DNA from: JAYOEY01 sp038116945
GTDB taxonomy: Bacteria > Pseudomonadota > Alphaproteobacteria > MPNO01 > UBA2964
Length of the DNA: 64,000 nt
Direction: 5' to 3'
Assembly (NCBI GenBank): GCA_038116945.1
Contig: JAYOEY010000019.1
Span: 1-64,000, forward strand
The notes beneath the pieces are model-generated. The model was not told the origin of the DNA, ran no database searches, and worked only from the letters and a program-made list of their open reading frames with translations. Positions 32,606 through 42,194 of the stretch are shown here, one piece after another (position 1 is the first letter of the stretch; each line of letters begins with the position of its first letter). Both the position numbers and the translations under genes were made by a program.

Positions 32606-35031
32606 CCCAGCTGCTCCCCTGTCTTATCCCCGTGGCCGGCGCGTTTCTGCTGGCGGCCCTGCTCTATGCCGGACGGGGCTATCTCGCCTGGTCCCTGTTC
32701 GCCGCATCATGGATCGTCGCCTGGGCCGCCTCGGGCATCGAAAACGCGACGGCGTTCTGGAGTGTTGCCGGGCTTCTGGCCGCCGCCGCGGTCCTGCTGG
32801 CCGCGACGCCGCTTCGCCGGACGATCGTATCGGCGCCGCTGATGCGCTGGGTCGGCAGCATCCTTCCTCAGGTCGGCGAGACGGAACGCACCGCTCTTGA
32901 AGCAGGCACCGTCTGGTGGGACGGCGAGCTGTTCTCCGGCGCGCCCGACTGGCGGAAACTGCTCGATTTCCCCGCGCCAAAACTGACCGAGGAGGAACAG
33001 GCGTTTCTCGACGGGCCGGTCGAGGAGGTCTGCGCCATGATCGACGACTGGCGTATCAACCAGGAGCGCGCGATCCCGGAGGAGGTGTGGGCGTTCCTCC
33101 GTGCCAACCGGTTCTTCGGCATGATCATTCCGAAGGCGTATGGCGGGCTCGGGTTTACCGCGCTGGCTCATTCGGCGGTGGTGACCAAGCTGGCCAGCCG
33201 CAGCGGCACCGTCGCCGTAACCGTCATGGTGCCGAATTCGCTCGGCCCCGGCGAACTGCTGATCCATTACGGCACCGAAGCGCAGAGAACCCACTATCTG
33301 CCGCGCCTCGCCAGCGGCGAGGAGTTGCCCTGCTTTGCCCTGACCGAGCCCACCGCCGGCAGCGACGCAGCGTCCACCACCAGCATCGGCGTCCTCTGCC
33401 ACGGAAACTGGGAGGGCGAGGAAGTGCTCGGCGTCCGTATCAACTGGACCAAGCGCTACATCACGCTCGCCCCTGTCGCCACCGTCGTCGGGCTGGCCTT
33501 CCGCATGACCGACCCGGACGGGTTGCTGGGCGGGAATGAAGATCTCGGCATCACCTGCGCGCTGATCCCGCGCGAAACGCCCGGGGTCGAGATCGGCAAC
33601 CGGCACGATCCGATGGGGGTACCGTTCCAGAACGGGCCGATCTTCGGACGCGACGTCTTCGTGCCGCTCGACGCGGTGATCGGCGGCAAGGACGGCATCG
33701 GACAGGGTTGGCGCATGCTGATGGAGGCGCTTGCCGCCGGCCGCTCGATTTCCCTGCCGTCGCTCTCGGTGGGCGCGTCCGAGCTCGCAGTGCGGGCGAT
33801 CGGCGCCTACGGCACGGTGCGCGAACAGTTCCGCCTGCCGATCGGCCGGTTCGAGGGGGTCGGTGAGGCGATGGCGCGCATCGCCGGCACGACCTATCTG
33901 ATGAACGCCGCCCGGACGTTGACCTGCGCGGCAGTGGATGCGGGCGAAAAACCGGCCGTGCTGACCGGGATCGTCAAGGCCTACCTGACCGAGGCGATGA
34001 GGCGCGCGGTCAACGACGCGATGGACATCCAGGCGGGCGCGGCGATCTGCCGCGGGCCGCGCAACATACTGGGCCGCGCCTACGCCGCCATCCCGGTCGC
34101 GATTACGGTCGAAGGCGCCAACATCCTGACGCGATCGATGATCATCTACGGGCAGGGAGCGATCCGCTCGCACCCGTTCGTGCTGGACGAGATAGAATCG
34201 GTGGGTGCGCGCGACCTTGCCCGGTTCGACCGCGCATTCTTCGGCCATGTCAGTTTCGCCTTCCGCAACCTCGCGCGTACCGCGGTCGATAACCTGACAT
34301 TCGGCCTTCTGATCCGTCCCCCCGTGGCCGGCGCGACCGCACCGCTGTTCCGCGACCTGACGCGCTACAGCGCGATGTTCGCGGCGACCTCCGATATCGC
34401 TCTGCTCGTCTACGGGGGCAGCCTGAAACGGCGCGAGGCGACCAGCGGCCGGCTGGCCGACGCCCTGTCCTGGCTCTATCTGGCATCCGCCACGCTCAAG
34501 CGGTTCCATGACGAAGGCTGCAATTTGCGCGACGCCGATGCCATGCGCTGGGCGATGGCGCACGCCCTCAGGGAAATCGACGAGGCGCTTCGCGGCGTCA
34601 TCGACAACCTGCCCGGATGCGCGCTTCAGCTTGTCGTCCGCGCGCTCGTGTTCGGCTGGCGGTCGCGCCAGCGCGGGCCCGACGACCGGCTGACCGCCTC
34701 GGTTTCCAGCGGGTTGCTGGAAGACGGCGAATTGCGGCGTGCGCTGACCGGCGACATCTACGTGCCGCGCGACGACGAGCCTGGCCTCGGCGCGCTGGAG
34801 GCGACGCTGAAGAAAGTCGTGGCGGCGCGGCCCATCGAAAACAAGGTGCGCGATTCCCAGCGCGCCGGCGCGATCGCAGGCGGGACGAAACAGGAGATGG
34901 CTTCGGCGGCGCTCGCCGCAGGCGTGATTTCCGACAATGAACACGCCGTTCTCGCCGCCGCCAACAAGGCGGCCCTGGAGGTCATCCAGGTCGACGCCTT
35001 CGAGCCCGAGAAATACGTGACGCTGCGCTGA
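32602..35031 (+). CDS. fadE: Acyl-CoA dehydrogenase FadE
   Basis: An 809-residue flavoenzyme, close to E. coli FadE (814). Two or three hydrophobic segments at the N-terminus (about 5-70) suggest membrane association. The acyl-CoA dehydrogenase core includes RFFGMIIPKAYGGLGFTALA, CFALTEPTAGSDAAS, and WTKRYITLAPVATVVGLAF. The FadE-type C-terminal extension runs from about residue 560. It introduces the first double bond of beta-oxidation using FAD and passes electrons on to ETF or a quinone. The ATG overlaps the stop of the YiiX-like gene. It ends the operon and converges on cofD with 3 bp between stops. Confidence 0.94.
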   Translation: MTQLLPCLIPVAGAFLLAALLYAGRGYLAWSLFAASWIVAWAASGIENATAFWSVAGLLAAAAVLLAATPLRRTIVSAPLMRWVGSILPQVGETERTALEAGTVWWDGELFSGAPDWRKLLDFPAPKLTEEEQAFLDGPVEEVCAMIDDWRINQERAIPEEVWAFLRANRFFGMIIPKAYGGLGFTALAHSAVVTKLASRSGTVAVTVMVPNSLGPGELLIHYGTEAQRTHYLPRLASGEELPCFALTEPTAGSDAASTTSIGVLCHGNWEGEEVLGVRINWTKRYITLAPVATVVGLAFRMTDPDGLLGGNEDLGITCALIPRETPGVEIGNRHDPMGVPFQNGPIFGRDVFVPLDAVIGGKDGIGQGWRMLMEALAAGRSISLPSLSVGASELAVRAIGAYGTVREQFRLPIGRFEGVGEAMARIAGTTYLMNAARTLTCAAVDAGEKPAVLTGIVKAYLTEAMRRAVNDAMDIQAGAAICRGPRNILGRAYAAIPVAITVEGANILTRSMIIYGQGAIRSHPFVLDEIESVGARDLARFDRAFFGHVSFAFRNLARTAVDNLTFGLLIRPPVAGATAPLFRDLTRYSAMFAATSDIALLVYGGSLKRREATSGRLADALSWLYLASATLKRFHDEGCNLRDADAMRWAMAHALREIDEALRGVIDNLPGCALQLVVRALVFGWRSRQRGPDDRLTASVSSGLLEDGELRRALTGDIYVPRDDEPGLGALEATLKKVVAARPIENKVRDSQRAGAIAGGTKQEMASAALAAGVISDNEHAVLAAANKAALEVIQVDAFEPEKYVTLR

Positions 35032-35034
35032 CCG

Positions 35035-35976
35035 TCAGCCGGACAGGCGGCACGCGAATGCGAGCGTTTCCTCGGCGAGACGCGCTTCGTCATCGGCGGT
35101 TTTCATCAACGTCGCCGTAACGAGCGTTTTCACGCCTTCCCGCTCGACATCGGCGGCAAGCTTCGCGTCTGCCTCGTCGATCACCAGCCCGTCGATGCGG
35201 CCGTCGTAATAGCGCGCGACCCCCACTGGCGAAACCGGCAGGCCGCGCTGCGCCATCATGTCGGCGGCGGGACCCTTCACCGCCGCGCCGCCGATGATGG
35301 GAGAGACGGCGACCAGCGGAACCTTTCGGCCGGCCAGCGCTTCGCCGATGCCGGGCACCGCGGCAACGGGATCGATCGACACGAACGGGTTGGACGGGCA
35401 CAGCACAATGGCCTCGAGGTCGTCGCGTGCCAGGGCAGCGGCAACCGGCGGCGACGGACGTGCCTCGGCCGCGCCCTCGAAGGAAACGCCGCACACCGGC
35501 GGTTCGCAGCGCAGACGGACGAACCAGTGCTGGAACGGCAGGACCCCGTCATCGGTTTCGATCATTGTCGCGACCGGATCGTCGCTCATCGGCGCGATCA
35601 CATGCTCTATCCCGAGCGTCCGGCACAGACCGGCTGTCGCTTCGGTCAGCGACTCGCCCGCCATGAGGCGCCGGGTCCGCACCATGTGGATCGCAAGATC
35701 CCTGTCTCCGAGATTGAACCAGTCCTCGCCGCCGAGCCGCCCCAGCATTTCCATGAACTGCCAGGTTTCGTCGCGCTGGCCCCAGCCGCGAACCTCATCG
35801 TTGAGCCCGGCCAGCTTGTACATGACCGAGTCGAGATCGGGCGAGATGTGGAGCCCGAGATGACGGAAATCGTCCGCCGTGTTGACCGCAATGACGAGAC
35901 CGGACGGGTCGAGGACGCGCGCAAGCCCGTGGGCCAGCTTCGCGCCGCCGACCCCGCCGGCCAGCGCCAGAATCAT
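35035..35976 (-). CDS. cofD: 2-phospho-L-lactate transferase CofD (F420 biosynthesis)
   Basis: A 313-residue enzyme joining a phospholactyl-type (or phosphoenolpyruvyl/phosphoglyceryl) moiety to Fo to give F420-0 or its dehydro form. Diagnostic motifs are the N-terminal LAGGVGGAKLAHGLARVL, NTADDFRHLGLHISPDLDS and the central CPSNPFVSIDPVAAVPGI. Length is in the family range. It is last of four minus-strand genes, fbiC-npdG-cofE-cofD, with a 10-bp gap after cofE. Which three-carbon donor is used (as in 3PG-F420 of some bacteria) cannot be read from sequence. No cofC/fbiD guanylyltransferase gene is visible in the window. Confidence 0.95.
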   Translation of the reverse strand: MILALAGGVGGAKLAHGLARVLDPSGLVIAVNTADDFRHLGLHISPDLDSVMYKLAGLNDEVRGWGQRDETWQFMEMLGRLGGEDWFNLGDRDLAIHMVRTRRLMAGESLTEATAGLCRTLGIEHVIAPMSDDPVATMIETDDGVLPFQHWFVRLRCEPPVCGVSFEGAAEARPSPPVAAALARDDLEAIVLCPSNPFVSIDPVAAVPGIGEALAGRKVPLVAVSPIIGGAAVKGPAADMMAQRGLPVSPVGVARYYDGRIDGLVIDEADAKLAADVEREGVKTLVTATLMKTADDEARLAEETLAFACRLSG

Positions 35977-35986
35977 GAAAGCCCCG

Positions 35987-36781
35987 TCATCGGAACAAAT
36001 CCTGTTCGCGCGGGCGGATCAGGTCGCTAGCCGCGCCTTCGCCCGCAGCCGCGCCGGTGACCGCGCCGACGATGCCCCTGATGAGAACGACCGGTCGCCC
36101 TTCGTTCGCCTGCCCCATCACCAGAGACGCGGTTGAAGCGAGCTCGTCGGCGAGCCCGACCTGGCTCGCCTGCAGCAGTCGGCCGAACAGGTCGGGCGTT
36201 CCGTTGAGATCGTTGAGCGCCGGCAGCCCGGCGGAGCCGAGCGCGATACCGACCGTGCCGTTGCGCCACGCGCGCCCGACGGAGTCGTTGATCACCACCG
36301 CCACATCCGCACCGGTCGCCCGGCCCAGTGCCGCGTGCAGACCTGCGGCACTACGGTCGGGATCCTCCGGCAGCAGCAGGACCCGCGTGCCGCCGCCGGG
36401 CGCCGGTTCGACGTTGGACGCGTCGATGCCGGCATTGGCCATCACGATGCCGATCCGGTGCGCCACCACCAGCACGCCCCTGCGATGCCGGACGATCTCG
36501 CTCGATTCGGAAAGGATCAGCTCGACCAGTCTCGGGTCCTTGTCGGTGATGAGGGCAATTTCCCTGGCCCGGTCGGAAGGCTCGATTTCCTCCAGAAGGC
36601 GATAGCGGTTCTCCGATTTCGATACGATCTTCTGCGCGACCACCAGCACGTCGCCATCGGCCAGCGTCTCTCCGGACTCCTCCAGCGCGCGGACGATCAG
36701 GGCCGCGAGATCGTCGCCTGGCGCCACCAGCGGGAACCCGCCCGGCGCGACAACCGAAAGCCGCGTTGCAGACGCCGTCAT
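35987..36781 (-). CDS. cofE: Coenzyme F420-0:L-glutamate ligase CofE
   Basis: A 264-residue GTP-dependent ligase that adds glutamates to F420-0. Signature segments are DGDVLVVAQKIVSKSENR (about 43-60), the DAS-NVEP loop, and VVINDSVGRAWRNGTVGIALGS, followed by ALNDLNGTPDLFG. It lacks the C-terminal nitroreductase-like domain of actinobacterial FbiB, so it is the short archaeal-type form. The ATG at 36781 overlaps the npdG stop as ATGA; a longer in-frame extension into npdG was rejected. It is third gene of the F420 operon. Confidence 0.95.
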   Translation of the reverse strand: MTASATRLSVVAPGGFPLVAPGDDLAALIVRALEESGETLADGDVLVVAQKIVSKSENRYRLLEEIEPSDRAREIALITDKDPRLVELILSESSEIVRHRRGVLVVAHRIGIVMANAGIDASNVEPAPGGGTRVLLLPEDPDRSAAGLHAALGRATGADVAVVINDSVGRAWRNGTVGIALGSAGLPALNDLNGTPDLFGRLLQASQVGLADELASTASLVMGQANEGRPVVLIRGIVGAVTGAAAGEGAASDLIRPREQDLFR

Positions 36782-37455
36782 TCTTCGGCTTGCGGCGTGC
36801 CGGTGATGCGGATGCCTGAGCCCGGAATCCCGTGGTGCCGGTTGATCGAGATCAGCACCGCCGTCATGGCCTCCGCCGCCACCGCGTTGGCAAGCGGCCC
36901 GGCATGCCAGCCGGTCATCCCGGCGTCGGCGGCGAGCTGAATGACGGTATCGCGGGCCGCGCGCTTGTCGCCGCACACCAGGACATCGCATTCGATGTCA
37001 TGGTCGAGATCGGCAAGATGCTGGGCGGCGATGTTCTGGAAAGCGGCGACGACGATGGCGGCCTCTCCCAGGATACGTTGCGTATTGAGAACCGCCGAAC
37101 CGCCCTCGGGCAGCTGCACGGTCCCGACCCTGGGCGGCACCAGCGGCGCCGTCACGTCGACCACCAGCTTGCCCGCGACCGCGTCCTTAAGCGGCGCGAT
37201 GGTCGCTTCCTGCGCCGCGAAGGGAACGGCGAGCACGACGATCCCGGCGGCCTCGGCGGCCGCGACATTGTCCGCCCCGGCAACCTTGCCGACGACGCCC
37301 CGCGCCTCGATTTCGGCCGCCGCCTGTTTCGCACGGACCGCGTCGCGCGATCCCACGATGACGTCATGGCCGGCGGCCGCCCACCGCAAGGCGAGCCCGT
37401 AGCCCTGCTTGCCGGTGCCGCCGATCACCGCGATGGTGCTTTTTTCGAATGACAT
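36778..37455 (-). CDS. npdG: NADPH-dependent F420 reductase (Fno/NpdG)
   Basis: A 225-residue oxidoreductase moving hydride between NADP(H) and F420. The N-terminal Rossmann motif VIGGTGKQGYGLALRWAAAG, followed by HDVIVGSRD, matches Fno-type enzymes, where the Ser-Arg pair binds the 2'-phosphate of NADP. The C-terminal part GMTGWHAGPLANAVAAEAMT is also characteristic. It begins 6 bp after the fbiC stop and overlaps cofE. Its presence means the cell can reduce F420 with NADPH for downstream reductases. None of those (luciferase-like or FDOR families) is recognised in this window. Confidence 0.94.
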   Translation of the reverse strand: MSFEKSTIAVIGGTGKQGYGLALRWAAAGHDVIVGSRDAVRAKQAAAEIEARGVVGKVAGADNVAAAEAAGIVVLAVPFAAQEATIAPLKDAVAGKLVVDVTAPLVPPRVGTVQLPEGGSAVLNTQRILGEAAIVVAAFQNIAAQHLADLDHDIECDVLVCGDKRAARDTVIQLAADAGMTGWHAGPLANAVAAEAMTAVLISINRHHGIPGSGIRITGTPQAEE

Positions 37456-37461
37456 GGTTCG

Positions 37462-39804
37462 CTACTCCGCCGCCGCGACGGCATGGGGAATGGTGACGGG
37501 CCGGTAAAGGGTCGTGCGCTGCTGCGCGGGTCGGCCCGCGGCTTCGGCGATCGACCGCATGGCGTCTTCGGAAAATTCCTGACCGAAACCCGCGCCGGCC
37601 GCGCTGGAAATGCTCTCGTTCATCAGCGTCCCGCCGAGATCGTTGACGCCCGCGCCAAGGCAGGCCGACAGGCCCGCCGGCCCCATCTTGACCCAGCTCG
37701 CCTGGATGTTGGGAATCAGGCCATGCAACGCGATCCGCGCGACCGCGTGCATCAGGATCGCTTCGCGCCAGTCGGGCCCCTTGCGGGCGCGGCCCTGCCG
37801 GTAGAGCGGCGCCTCCATGTGGACAAACGGCAGCGGTACGAACTCGGTTATGCCGCCGGTGCGCTCCTGCAGATCGCGCAAATGCAGCAGGTGACGCGCC
37901 CAGTGAACCGGGTGTTCGACCGCGCCGAACATGATGGTCGCCGTCGTTCCAAGACCGAGCCCGTGCGCGGTTTCGAGCACGCCGAGCCATTCCGCAACCG
38001 AAAGCTTGTCGGGGCACAGGATCTTGCGCATGTCGTCGTCGAGGATTTCCGCCGCCGTACCGGGCAGGGAGCCGAGCCCCGCATCGATCAGCCTTTCGAG
38101 AAACGCCCCGACCGACAGCCCGAGCGTTGCCGCGCCGTGACTGACCTCCAGCGGAGAAAACGCATGAACGTGAATGCCCGGCGCGGCATCGCATACCGCC
38201 CGGCATATTTCGAGATAGGTCTCGCCGGTGAAGTCCGGATGGATGCCGCCCTGAAGGCAGATTTCGGTTGCGCCGCGCGCCGCGGCTTCCGCCGTGCGCC
38301 GGGCGATTTCCTCAAGGTCGAGATTGTAGGCCGGCCCGCGCAGCGCGGTACGACCGCGCCCCTTGGAGAAAGCGCAGAAGGTGCAGCGGTACCGGCAGAT
38401 ATTGGTGTAGTTGATGTTGCGGTTCACGACATACGTGACCGTATCGCCCGCCGCGTCGCGCCGCAGCCGGTCAGCGGTCTCGCAAACGATTTCGAAATCC
38501 GCATCGCGGGCCGAGAACAGCCGGGCGATGTCGGGCTCGTCCAGCCGCGCGGCGTCGGCCGCCCGATCGAGGATGTCGACAATATCGCGCGAGGGCCGCG
38601 CGCGGTACGCGGCCATGACGGGCGGAGCGACTTCGATCCCGGGGGTCCAGCCGTCGGTCCGCGCCAGCCCGTCGGCGACCGTACGGTGGCGTATGGCGGT
38701 CGCCATTTCCGGCGCAAGCCATCTGTCGGGCTGGTTCGCCCAGGCGGGGTAAAGCGCGAGCCGTTCGACGAGCGTCCTGTCGCGCGCGGCGGTATGGCGT
38801 GCCAGCGTGTCGATTTCCGGCCAGGGCGCCTCGGGGTTAACGTGGTCGTCGGTCACCGGCGAGATACCGCCCCAGTCGTTGATCCCGGCATCGATCAGCT
38901 TCGGATAATCACCGGGGCTGAGATTGGGCGGGGCCTGGATGTTGGCGTCGGGCCCGAGGATCAGCCGGGCCATGGCGACGGTCCAGAGCAGGTCGTCGAG
39001 TTCGGCGTCGTCGGACGCCGCCATGCGCGTGTCGGGCTTGGCGCGGAAATTCTGAACGATGGTTTCCTGGATATGGCCGAACGCGTCCTGCGCGTCGCGG
39101 ATCGCGAACAGCGCGTCGAGCCGTTCCCCGCGGGTTTCGCCGATGCCGATCAGAATGCCGGTGGTAAAGGGAACCCGTGCCTCGCCCGCCGCCCGCAGCG
39201 TGGCGAGCCTGACGGCCGGATCCTTGTCGGGCGATCCGTGATGCGGCCCGCCCTTTTCGCACAGGCGGGCGGAAACGGATTCGAGCATCATGCCCATCGA
39301 GACGGTTACCGGCCTGAGCGTTTCGATCTCGTCCCGCGTCATCGTGCCGGGATTGGCGTGCGGCAGCAGACCGGTTTCCTCGAACACCAGCCGGCACATG
39401 GCGGCAAGGTAAGCGATGGTCGAGTCGTATCCGAGGGCGTCGAGCGCGTCGCGCGCCGCGGCGTAGCGGGCCTCCGGCCGGTCGCCGAGGGTGAACAGGG
39501 CTTCCTTGCACCCCGCCGCCGCGCCCGCCCGCGCGATATCGAGAACCTCCGAAGGAGAGAGGTAGGGAGAGGCGACCTGCGAGGGCGATTTCGCGAAAGT
39601 GCAGTAGGCGCAGACATCGCGGCACAGGCGGCTCAGCGGAATGAACACCTTGCGCGAATAGGAAATCCGCTCGTCATGTCCCAGATCGCGCAGCGCAGCC
39701 GCCGCCGTCATGAGTTCGGCGAGCGGTCGTTGCGCGGTTTCCGCGGCCCGTTCCGGCGTCAGCGGGTCCGGTTGCGGCGCGTGGACTGCGGGGGTGCTGG
39801 ACAA
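37462..39804 (-). CDS. fbiC: FO synthase, fused CofG-CofH radical SAM enzyme (FbiC)
   Basis: A 780-residue double radical-SAM protein making the deazaflavin Fo from tyrosine and a ribityl-pyrimidine. The N-terminal CofG half has its cluster motif C61-x3-C65-x2-C68 in LCRDVCAYCTF. The C-terminal CofH half has a second CxxxCxxC in NICRYRCTFCAFSKGRG. The fused order matches actinobacterial FbiC (about 850 residues). The start shown is a TTG with a weak ribosome-binding site; the true start may lie slightly elsewhere, though conserved sequence begins only at about residue 25. It is the first gene of the F420 operon, divergent from the opine-dehydrogenase pair across about 112 bp. Confidence 0.94.
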   Translation of the reverse strand: MSSTPAVHAPQPDPLTPERAAETAQRPLAELMTAAAALRDLGHDERISYSRKVFIPLSRLCRDVCAYCTFAKSPSQVASPYLSPSEVLDIARAGAAAGCKEALFTLGDRPEARYAAARDALDALGYDSTIAYLAAMCRLVFEETGLLPHANPGTMTRDEIETLRPVTVSMGMMLESVSARLCEKGGPHHGSPDKDPAVRLATLRAAGEARVPFTTGILIGIGETRGERLDALFAIRDAQDAFGHIQETIVQNFRAKPDTRMAASDDAELDDLLWTVAMARLILGPDANIQAPPNLSPGDYPKLIDAGINDWGGISPVTDDHVNPEAPWPEIDTLARHTAARDRTLVERLALYPAWANQPDRWLAPEMATAIRHRTVADGLARTDGWTPGIEVAPPVMAAYRARPSRDIVDILDRAADAARLDEPDIARLFSARDADFEIVCETADRLRRDAAGDTVTYVVNRNINYTNICRYRCTFCAFSKGRGRTALRGPAYNLDLEEIARRTAEAAARGATEICLQGGIHPDFTGETYLEICRAVCDAAPGIHVHAFSPLEVSHGAATLGLSVGAFLERLIDAGLGSLPGTAAEILDDDMRKILCPDKLSVAEWLGVLETAHGLGLGTTATIMFGAVEHPVHWARHLLHLRDLQERTGGITEFVPLPFVHMEAPLYRQGRARKGPDWREAILMHAVARIALHGLIPNIQASWVKMGPAGLSACLGAGVNDLGGTLMNESISSAAGAGFGQEFSEDAMRSIAEAAGRPAQQRTTLYRPVTIPHAVAAAE

Positions 39805-39916
39805 GGGACGGGCCGGGCGGTTGATGGATGGAACTTCTTGCCCGACAATACCGCCGTTTGGAGGTCCCGCAAAGCAGCGGCGGAGACCGGAAGAGAAAAT
39901 TGATGCGGAGAAGTTC

Positions 39917-41020
39917 GTGACGGTTCAAACGATCGCGGTGCTCGGAGCGGGTCACGGCGGATGCGCCGCTGCCGCCGATCTCGGTGCGCGTGGCTATTCG
40001 GTGCGGCTGCATGCCAGGCGGGATGAGTCTCTGGCGCCGCTGCGCGAGCAGGGCGGCATCCGGGCAAAGGGGGTGCAGGAGGGGTTGTTTCCGATCGATC
40101 TGCTGACGACGGATGTCGCGGCGGCAGTCGACGGGGCCGATCTGGTGATGCTGGCCGTGCCGTCTGTGGCGCACCGCCATTACGCGGAGGCGCTGGCCCC
40201 CATTCTGCATCCCGGAATACCGGTATTCGTCAATCCGGGACATACCGGCGGCGGGCTGCATTTCGTGCATGAGCTGCGCCGGGCGGGCTACGCGGACGAG
40301 ATCAGAACCGGCGAAACCGTGACGCTTACTTACATTTGCCGCAAGACCGGTCCTGCCGAGGTCGATATCTTCTCCTGGACGAAAAAGCTGAAATTCAGCG
40401 GTTTTCCGGGAAAATACGCCGGCGAGATGTTTGCGCTCATCAAGCCGCTCTACCCGGAAATCGTGCCGGTTTCCTCGGTGCTGGAAACCGGGCTCACCAA
40501 CATCAACGCGGTCTTTCACGTACCCGGCATGGTGATGAATGCGGGCTGGATCGAGGACACCGGCGGCGATTTCCTGTTCTACCGCGAAGGCATCACGCCC
40601 GCAGTCGGGCGCGTAACCAAGGCGGTCGACGACGAACGGCTGGCGGTGGCGACTGCGCTCGGCGTGCCGTCGGCGAGCTTTCTGGAGAATTTTCATCAGG
40701 CCGGGCTGACGACACGGGCCGCGATGGAATCCGGCGATATTTCGCGCGCCTGCGTCGAATCCGAACCGAACAAGGCGATCAAAAGCCCGCCCTCTCTCGA
40801 TCACCGATACATGCACGAGGATGTCGGGTACGGGCTGGTGCCGTTTGCCGCATTCGGCGACCTCGCGGGCGTCGATACGCCGACCATCGACGGGCTGATC
40901 CATGTCGCGTCCTCCATGATGGGGCTGGACTTCGCCCGCGACGGGCTGACGCTGGAGCGCATGGGGCTTGCGGGGATCGGGGCGAAAGACCTCGCCCGCT
41001 TCGTGGAGCAGGGCGCATGA
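39917..41020 (+). CDS. Opine/octopine dehydrogenase family protein, paralogue 1
   Basis: A 367-residue NAD(P)-dependent dehydrogenase. The N-terminal Rossmann motif is VLGAGHGGCAAAADLGARG. The Octopine_DH domain covers about 180-340, with NAVFHVPGMVMNAGWIED and GGDFLFYREGITPAVGRV. The family reductively condenses an amino acid with an alpha-keto acid or runs the reverse oxidation. The GTG at 39917 is chosen because GGAG lies 6 bp upstream and homology starts there; longer frames have no conserved sequence. The stop overlaps the start of a paralogue (ATGA). Substrates unknown; metallophore-type opines need a nicotianamine-synthase-like gene, which is not seen here. Confidence 0.87.
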   Translation: MTVQTIAVLGAGHGGCAAAADLGARGYSVRLHARRDESLAPLREQGGIRAKGVQEGLFPIDLLTTDVAAAVDGADLVMLAVPSVAHRHYAEALAPILHPGIPVFVNPGHTGGGLHFVHELRRAGYADEIRTGETVTLTYICRKTGPAEVDIFSWTKKLKFSGFPGKYAGEMFALIKPLYPEIVPVSSVLETGLTNINAVFHVPGMVMNAGWIEDTGGDFLFYREGITPAVGRVTKAVDDERLAVATALGVPSASFLENFHQAGLTTRAAMESGDISRACVESEPNKAIKSPPSLDHRYMHEDVGYGLVPFAAFGDLAGVDTPTIDGLIHVASSMMGLDFARDGLTLERMGLAGIGAKDLARFVEQGA

Positions 41021-42138
41021 GCGCGGCTCTTCCGGAAGGTCCGGTGAAACGCATCGCCATTTTCGGCGCGGGCGGCGGCGGCACGTCGGCGGCGGCGCAT
41101 CTTTCGACACTCGGGTTCGAGATCCGGCTCTACAGCCAGGACCAGTCCGCGCTGGCGCCCCTGCAGGAAATCGGCGGCATCAATTACGACGCCCCGTTCG
41201 GCAAGGGGTTCGCGCCGATCCCGGTCATCACCGCCGATGCGGCGGAAGCGATGGACGGCGCGGAGCTTGTCATGGTGGTGAGTCCCGCCCACCTGCATGA
41301 AAAATGGATCAGGGCCGCCGCCGCGCACCTGACCGAAGAACAGACCCTGTTCGTCTCGCCCGGCCACACGCTGATGCTGATCCCGCACGTGCTGCGCGAC
41401 TGCGGCATCGAGAATCCGGTCTATTGCGAGACCGCGACGCTGCCTTACCTGTGCCGCCGCACCGGCCCGGTCGACTGCCGCATCAGCCGGGTGTCGGATT
41501 TCATGGTGTTCGGCGGCTTCCCGGGCAAGGAGACCGAACGGCTGCACGGGATCGTCTCTTCCGTCTATCCGGCGGTCGCCGCCTTTTCCAACGTGCTGGA
41601 GACCGTCTTCCCCTATGGCAACGCGATCCACCACCCGCCGGCCTTCCTCGCCAATGCCGGTCGGGTCGAGGCCACCGGCGGCGATTTCCGCCATTATTAC
41701 GACGGCATCACGCCCTCGGTCGGCCGGCTGATCGATACGGTGGACGCGGAGCGGCTCCTTGTCGCGAAAGCGCTCGGCGCAAAGACCATGCCGTTCGTCG
41801 AGCTGTTCTGGACCATGGGCTACACTACCGACGCGGCGCGCGACGCCGGCATCGCTTACGAGGCGTTCCACCAGTCCGAACCCGACAAATGGATCCCCGC
41901 GCCGCCGCAGCTCGAACACCGATACTTTCTCGAAGACGTGCCGTTCGGCCACGTGATCTATTCCGAACTCGGCCGCCTCGCCGGCGTGCCGACGCCGACC
42001 ATCGATCACATCATCCACCTCGCCTCGGTCGCGCTCGGTCGGGACCTGCGCGCCGACGCGCTGACGCTGGACCGGATGGGGCTTGGCGGGGTGAGCAAGG
42101 ATGCGTTTCTCGACCTGCTGGAGAACGGGTTCCGATAA
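41017..42138 (+). CDS. Opine/octopine dehydrogenase family protein, paralogue 2
   Basis: A 373-residue homologue of the preceding gene. The nucleotide motif is IFGAGGGGTSAAAHLSTLG, and the catalytic domain has NAIHHPPAFLANAGRVEATG, GGDFRHYYDGITPSVGRL and LEHRYFLEDVPFG. Both copies keep the same spacing of these blocks, so each is probably active. Translation is coupled to paralogue 1 by an ATGA overlap, which favours a heteromer or two successive steps with related substrates. The Rossmann loop differs (GGGGT versus GHGGC), hinting at different cofactor handling. Confidence 0.87.
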   Translation: MSAALPEGPVKRIAIFGAGGGGTSAAAHLSTLGFEIRLYSQDQSALAPLQEIGGINYDAPFGKGFAPIPVITADAAEAMDGAELVMVVSPAHLHEKWIRAAAAHLTEEQTLFVSPGHTLMLIPHVLRDCGIENPVYCETATLPYLCRRTGPVDCRISRVSDFMVFGGFPGKETERLHGIVSSVYPAVAAFSNVLETVFPYGNAIHHPPAFLANAGRVEATGGDFRHYYDGITPSVGRLIDTVDAERLLVAKALGAKTMPFVELFWTMGYTTDAARDAGIAYEAFHQSEPDKWIPAPPQLEHRYFLEDVPFGHVIYSELGRLAGVPTPTIDHIIHLASVALGRDLRADALTLDRMGLGGVSKDAFLDLLENGFR

Positions 42139-42194
42139 TCGGTTTTCGGCGGGTGCGGGGGGTACGGGTAATCCCGAACTGGAAGGAGAAGACG

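Noticed and set aside
32707..34944. 745-codon minus-strand open frame opposite fadE
   Set aside because: Antisense shadow of a recognised acyl-CoA dehydrogenase; no motif or ribosome-binding site of its own.
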